A stretch of DNA of 64,000 nt from Liolophura sinensis. Taxonomy: Eukaryota; Mollusca; Polyplacophora; Chitonida; Chitonidae. Location of the stretch: contig NC_088304.1 in NCBI RefSeq assembly GCF_032854445.1, forward strand, positions 13,963,704-14,027,703. The letters run 5' to 3'. The position numbers and the translations under genes are program-made. The notes under the pieces were generated by a model. The model had not been told where the DNA came from and did no database searches. It saw nothing but the letters and a program-made list of their open reading frames with translations. How positions within the stretch are numbered: position 1 is the stretch's first letter; each line of letters begins with the position of its first letter. Of this stretch, positions 57,830 through 64,000 are shown piece by piece.

Positions 57830-57908
57830 TTTTGTACGCCTCTACCGGAAATGTAATTTGACGCTAAAAATCACGAAGCAGACGACACAAAAAAATGACG
57901 AAAATATT
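57830..57908 (+). repeat. Direct repeat flanking the recombinase fragment, copy 2
   Basis: Same as 56843-56960 without the 40-bp insert; ends CGAAAATATTTG. Confidence 0.75.
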
Positions 57909-58917
57909 TGATTATAACCTTTTTGTGCATAATGTTGGCATGTAGACAGTGTAGAAAAAATTTTATTAGTTTTTCTGGGTCTTAATTTTAGGGAGAATAA
58001 ATCGCATGTTCGTGTGTAAGTAGGGCCTAGGTTAGCACTGCATGGAAATCCCTGTCAAGGACCGTAGGGCTTTCCCAGGGAAAGATCACTCAGTGTGAAA
58101 GTAGTTCCGCGCGTGCAAAATGTTCAGAGGACGGTGATACTAAAAAATATCTGGAGGCTCTGTAACACGCATAGGTATATGATAAATAACCATCACTGTC
58201 ACTCGTTTATGTTATGAGTCATCATGACTAAACAGTTTACCGTTCTATCTCTTACATACATATGGTAATCTACCATCACAGTGAAACGGTGTCTCTTAAA
58301 CGATAACATGATCTTCTACCAATTGTGCACGTATTAGCTTCTACATACCTGTGGAAGAGTGAAAAACAAAGATTTAGACACGAGTTGTCCCCCTTGCAAC
58401 ATCAACTCCAGCGTTACAGAAACACACACACACAAGAAAAGAAACAGCGCCTCAGCGGAGGGTTACATGTCCACTATCTTACTACCACTGTCTGTTGGAT
58501 TTGATTGGATTTGTGTTATTCATTCCTTGGATATGTGTAATTTTCAACATTCCAGATAATCTGTGTGTTTTTGCTTACTGATCACTGACGGAGTAGAAAA
58601 ATTCCTCTTTTGTCCCGTCATAAACGAGTTGCATGTAGGGCCTACATCCGATAGCCTGGAGTGTAATGATGAAAAACATAACTTTCTTGTGCATGGTTAC
58701 AAAGGTCAAGCAAAGACACTCACAGAACTTTATATGCGTTTTTCATGTTTTCTTTCCTTCTTTTCATCTTGACGCTAGCGCTTTTGTTCATAAAAACCAA
58801 ACCCGAGGAAGACATTCTCACGGCATCTGTGACCATTTCTCCATGATGTCCCATGTGTCGTTTATCCGTCACTCCAGTTGCCCCCGTTGTGACTTAGAAA
58901 CAAAGTATCTCCAGGGC

Positions 58918-59011
58918 TGTTCAAGGTTTCCTCCCACCATAATGCTGGCCACCGTCTTGTAGGTGAACTATTCTTGCGTAAGGCGTAAACCACCAAACAA
59001 ATAAATAAATA
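58918..59011 (+). repeat. SINE family A, 3' fragment
   Basis: Starts at GGTTTCCTCCCACCATAATG and ends in AAATAAATAAAT. Confidence 0.85.
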
Positions 59012-59943
59012 GTAACAGGTGTAAAAGTCCTTCTCCGTGTGACCAATTAATTGGTACATGATGGCCTTTTGTTAATGTTCCAGACCGACGACTTATGACT
59101 TGGTTTAAGTTGTTTCTAGATCTTATTTCATGAAGACAAGATCTGGGCACCCTTAAATCATATTTAACATAAGAGATTAATTAAATAATTTATAAAATGG
59201 AAGTGACGCATGAGGTGCATGGAGGCAGTGCAACAACAACATAATACTAATGTCAACATACATTAATGTCAGGCGATGAAGCAGAGGTGTGCTTTAGCTA
59301 TGTGGTAAAATACGTATACATCCATCATATCAAAGACATTTAAGCAGCACCGAGTACATCTCATGGGCTAGTTGATCGTTGTTTACAGAAATACACAATA
59401 ACGCAAACCGCATCTTCTTTTGACGCGACGGACTCCGTAGATAACATAACCTAGATTGTAGGCCTATACTGTGTAATGGTAGTGTTTTGACTCCCGTATT
59501 TTAGCCAGCGATCATGACCCTTGGGATTAGAGTTTTATTAGACATTCAGGTTGAACAAACTTGGACTGACATCATTTAACTCTCTGTCTGTTTACATCTA
59601 TACAAACCTTACAGTGTATATCACAGCGAGGCCTTATTTCATTAGGCCTACGTTGTAATAAGCCTGTCCTGATCGAGTTGTATAGACCTGGATTTTTCTG
59701 AGCTAAAATTTCATGTAAAACTCTCCCTTGCACTGGCTGATCAAGTTATTAACTGAGGTGACAAACTCATTCTTAAGAGTGTTCGAAATGTGTACATGCA
59801 CTGCAGTCTTTCAAATTTTGCATTGGAATGAAAAAAAAGGCACGGGCCTATGTGCGTTGCTTGCTTCGGATAAATAAATATTACACCACATTTATCATAT
59901 GTTACATTCACGTATGTATGGCTGTAAGTACAAATGTACGCTG

Positions 59944-59946
<3 letters not shown>

Positions 59947-60002
<56 letters not shown>
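59947..60002 (+). repeat. (TA)n microsatellite, about 27 units
   Basis: Pure TA run followed by a short CA tract. Confidence 0.95.
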
Positions 60003-60010
<8 letters not shown>

Positions 60011-61038
60011 ATTAATATATATTTTATTTTTCTGTGTTTTATTTAAGATATAATGTCTGTGAAAGTGCCCCTTCTATGGGTAGTTCAGTTCTATTTCTCT
60101 GGTGTGAAAAAGGTTACATTTTAAAATGTTTCACTCCTCAAGTTTGTGGCAGGTACATTTTTACTATTTAAATGCCTGGGTGTGGCCTATTTACTTCGAC
60201 CAATTCATCCGCTTTACACAGTTTCAACCCGAACTACTATATAAGTGGCTAATGTTCCTCATTCATATATATATATATGTTATAGAGTAACCTGTTTGTG
60301 TGTGTATATCAAGCATGTACATTTTCGGCCTAACCTCTGGATTTATAGTGTATGTATTATGAAGTAACATATCTGCGTGAAATCCCCAGGATCATCCTTG
60401 AATGCACATAATGCAAACATAAAAGGGCGAAATGAAGTGAACTCTTTGCAATCTCACGCTCAGTAACCTCGTATAGTTAACACATTTTTGTCTGTTGTCT
60501 CATTTGCACGAAGACGTGCGGGCTGGCATACACCATGGACATACATACATTTCTATATACCTTTTTGTATTTGTTTAGTTAGAAATGTATAGAGTGACGT
60601 CCCCTTTGGTTTCTTTTACCTTATATATCCCGACTACAAGGTGTGTGTTAGCGTTTGAGGGTGCTTGCATGCTATAGTCCTTTTCTTTGTACCGATTTCA
60701 ACTGGATGGATTTGTACATTGCCGATGCCTTAGATTTCAATATTTGATAAGCAAGCGTTTACTGGCAAAGAGAACGTAACTCAGCAGGGGTAAGTAATCC
60801 AGACCTATACCTACTTTTATCCATATCTATATAATGTTTATACCAATATTGATGCGATGCATGCACACGTTACGATTGTCGAGTTAGCCAGTCGAATTCA
60901 ATAAGTTGAATGACCATGGGGCATGCGTTATTTTATGCGATTTTAGCATTCGACAAATTGCATCGCCAGCACACGGTTTAAGAAATAAACTTTACCTTTT
61001 TTCATTCCATTTGTCCAATCAACGAGACAAAAGAATAC

Positions 61039-62050
61039 ACCTAATAGAGTGGACACGGCTTAAGGTTCCTGCCCTTCACATGTATACACTAATATCAGAT
61101 TCAGCAGTAAGACTTTAGCCTTTTAAATGTACATAAAAGGCCTAATAGTGTGAACACGGCTTAAGGTTCCTGCCCTTCACATGTATACACTAATATCAGA
61201 TTCAGCAGTAAGACTTTAGCCTTTTAAATGTACATAAAAGGCCTAATAGTGTGAACACGGCTATAGGTTCCTGTCCTTCACATGTATACACTAATATCAG
61301 ATTCAGCAGTAAGACTTTAGCCTTTTAAATGTACATAAAAGGCCTAATAGTGTGAACACGGCTATAGGTTCCTGTCCTTCACATGTATACACTAATATCA
61401 GATTCAGCAGTAAGACTTTAGCCTTTTAAATGTACATAAAAGGCCTAATAGTGTGAACACGGCTATAGGTTCCTGTCCTTCACATGTATACACTAATATC
61501 AGATTCGGCAGTAAGACTTTAGCCTTTTAAATGTACATAAAAGGCCTAATAGTGTGAACACGGCTATAGGTTCCTGTCCTTCACATGTATACACTAATAT
61601 CAGATTCAGCAGTAAGACTTTAGCCTTTTAAATGTACATAAAAGGCCTAATAGTGTGAACACGGCTATAGGTTCCTGTCCTTCACATGTATACACTAATA
61701 TCAGATTCGGCAGTAAGACTTTAGCCTTTTAAATGTACATAAAAGGCCTAATAGTGTGAACACGGCTATAGGTTCCTGTCCTTCACATGTATACACTAAT
61801 ATCAGATTCAGCAGTAAGACTTTAGCCTTTTAAATGTACATAAAAGGCCTAATAGTGTGAACACGGCTATAGGTTCCTGTCCTTCACATGTATACACTAA
61901 TATCAGATTCGGCAGTAAGACTTTGGCCTTTTAAATGTATATAAAAGGCCTAATAGTGTGAACACGGCTATAGGTTCCTGTCCTTCACATGTATACACTA
62001 ATATCAGATTCGGCAGTAAGACTTTGGCCTTTTAAATGTACATAAAAGGC
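61039..62050 (+). repeat. 101-bp satellite array, ten units
   Basis: Units start GTGAACACGGCTATAGGTTC at 61049, 61150, 61251, 61352 and every 101 bp to 61958. Identity between units is very high. Each unit contains the near-palindrome CCTTTTAAATGTACATAAAAGG; its TTTAAATGTACATAAA core can form a hairpin. The first two units keep CTTAAGG where later ones have CTATAGG. CAGCAG and CGGCAG variants alternate in units 5 to 9, suggesting a 202-bp higher-order repeat. Confidence 0.93.
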
Positions 62051-63480
62051 CAATGTTGGAGTTAACATGAAAAAGTTTTGTCTCTAATATGTATTTTATT
62101 TAGCATGCTTCAGCACGTTTGACATTTCAAACTATCCTCTTGACATACGTCCTCCCGGATACCGCTATTCTTTAACAGACAGGCGCAAAAGTTAAGTTAT
62201 GCTTTTGTAAGGGTACCACTATCGGAGAGTAAAGATGAGAAACAGCAGGCTTGTTCAACTCTCACATCAGCGATAGGCCTCTCACAAGGTCAAACAAAAA
62301 AAAAACACGAAGACGTTTAAATAAGTTCAGTACATATATTTGAACAAAATAGACAAATAATACAACTGACAATAATACACAAAACAATACAAATAATTAC
62401 ATAAATATATAGTCTCTTACTGACGACAGCGTCCGAATCCGGATGAAATATTCCGGCTTCCACAGGCGAGTCTGTCTACCTAAATGCAGAATCTGCAGTT
62501 AAGAGGAATTCTCCAATCGAAGGATGACAGTCACAATAAGTCACAATCTGCAGTGGGCACGGCACGCTGACGATGGTTGGTCCCTAAGTGCGTGCGAAGG
62601 TGTAACTTCTCAGGGCGGACGGCGTCCGTGACGCAGAGCTGGCGATCTATGTTTCACTACTCGGAAATGCACACAAAGTCACTTTCAGGGCAAACGAGGA
62701 TGAATTCTACGTAACCGCACAAAGAGAAAATGAGGGATACCAGCTCCAAAATAACGTCTCAGAACATCAGCCAGTGGCCAAACACAATCTCAAGAGGTGC
62801 TGCGTACAGAAAATGGAGCACAAATGACGAATGTCGAATGGCGTGAAAGCCGATGTCTCCGAACCCGGTAAAACCCATCACAGTAGATGACAGTAAATAT
62901 GACTGCTCTCAGGTGGATTTGTGTAAATGACTGCCCTCAAGTGGATTTAAGTAAATGACTTCGAGCTTCACAACTCCGTCGCTCATATTTATAGAGTAAA
63001 GTAAAGAGAATTCTGGATGGTTTGATCGTAAACATGTTTACAACACCGATACATATTTCGAGGATGAGTATCCTATGTACAATGACACGAAACTCACAAA
63101 CACAGAAGCCTTGAGAACGCTCGACTGAATTACAGTGCAGGTTATATAACGTACACAAACGGGGAAAATGTACGTCAGGCACCTTTCCGGTAAAACAAAT
63201 AAAAAAAAACTATAATACAATATTTAAAAACGAAACACGTGACAGCCTTTCCAAAATAAAAAGAAAACTATATGTCGATGTAAAACAGAGATCAGAAATT
63301 TTCTCAGCTATTTGGGTAAAGGTGGTGGTTTACTCAGGCCCCTTACATTTCCGCCACCCATTATCTGGCTTATTTTTTTTTATTTCTGACACATTATATG
63401 TGTCATATCAAACTTATGTACATATTTCAAACCATCAGATCTCTTAAGGCCAAGAGAGGACAACATTACTTTCAATATTC
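62051..63480. other. Stretch between the two right-edge tandem arrays
   Basis: No gene or known repeat recognised, apart from a duplicated phrase (TGACTGCYCTCARGTGGATT) at 62900 and 62928 and a family-F-like TTTACTCAGGCCCCTTACAT at 63330. Confidence 0.45.
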
Positions 63481-63559
63481 TTTGTGTGCTGTCAGCTATG
63501 ATATGGGTTAACATAGCTTTCGTTATTCTTCGGGCTATATCTCCAAAATAATTTTAGTT

Positions 63560-64000
63560 GATGTCGACCTACCTTTTTCATCACCTTTCCAGTCACATCC
63601 TGTCATGGGAAATGTTTCAGGTTTAACCTAACTTTCATTACCTTTCCAGCAATACTCTCTTATGGAATTTGTTTCAAGTTTAACCTTTCAGCATCCTTCC
63701 AGTCATACCCTGTCACGGGATTTGTTTGAAATTAAACGTTTCATCATCCTTCCGGTCATACCCTGTCATGGGAAATGTTTCTGGTTTAATCTAACTTTCA
63801 TCACTCTTCCAGTCATATTCTCTCATGGGATTTGTTTGAGGTTTCACCTAACTTTCATCACTCTTCCAGTCATACCCCGTCATGGGATTTGTTTGAGGTT
63901 TCACCTAACTTTCATCTTTCTTCCAGTCATACCCTGTAATGGGATTTGTTTGAGGTTTCACCTAACTTTCATCACCCTTCCAGTCACACCCTGTCATGGG
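63560..64000 (+). repeat. 57-bp tandem repeat, continues past right edge
   Basis: The phrase CCTGTCATGGGATTTGTTTG recurs with starts at about 63600, 63657, 63710, 63763, 63820, 63877, 63934 and 63991. Two units are 53 bp because of a short deletion. Degenerate related phrases may extend left to about 63480. Confidence 0.88.

Larger units (their letters stand above)
57910..61038. other. Gene-poor stretch before the 101-bp satellite
   Basis: Apart from one SINE end (58918-59011) and the (TA)n tract I recognise nothing. A 98-codon frame at 58666-58962 runs into the SINE. Confidence 0.5.

Overview
This window looks like animal nuclear DNA from a lophotrochozoan, most likely a mollusc. The genes are split into short exons with canonical GT/AG junctions. 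Introns and spacers are packed with tRNA-headed SINEs, foldback MITEs and minisatellites. The species is an inference from repeat style and gene content. There is no bacterial, phage or CRISPR-type content. Almost every long open frame is repeat-derived; the real genes only appear when exons are assembled across introns.

Three protein-coding loci can be rebuilt. (1) On the minus strand, 7315 down to 85, lie the first five coding exons of neurofibromin (NF1), the Ras-GAP. The rest of the gene runs off the left edge, and a GC-richer start region with an NRF-1-type palindrome precedes the ATG. (2) On the plus strand, 14792-30815, is a complete 14-exon SLC13-family transporter gene of 568 codons whose splice phases agree throughout. 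It is unusual because the first of the two family Na+-binding SNT motifs is replaced by Thr-Ala-Gly, and because its stop codon lies inside the first unit of a 32-bp minisatellite. (3) On the plus strand, 33455-42779, is a decayed cytochrome P450 of the CYP3 clan. Seven exons remain, with a 1-base deletion, an in-frame stop, a 1-base insertion, a lost K-helix exon and no N-terminal exons.

The right third (about 43-64 kb) has no intact gene that I can support. It holds a compact foldback element, two copies of an internally deleted Tc1/mariner-type element, a frameshifted Crypton-like tyrosine recombinase fragment flanked by direct repeats, (TA)n tracts, a 63-bp repeat that is open in several frames, a 101-bp satellite with signs of 202-bp higher-order structure, and a 57-bp array running off the right edge.

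The three loci share no evident pathway. I did not find a new multi-gene system. The most notable observations are the altered SLC13 sodium site, the minisatellite that overlaps the transporter's last codons, the shared internal deletion in the Tc1-type copies, and several perfect or near-perfect foldback elements.
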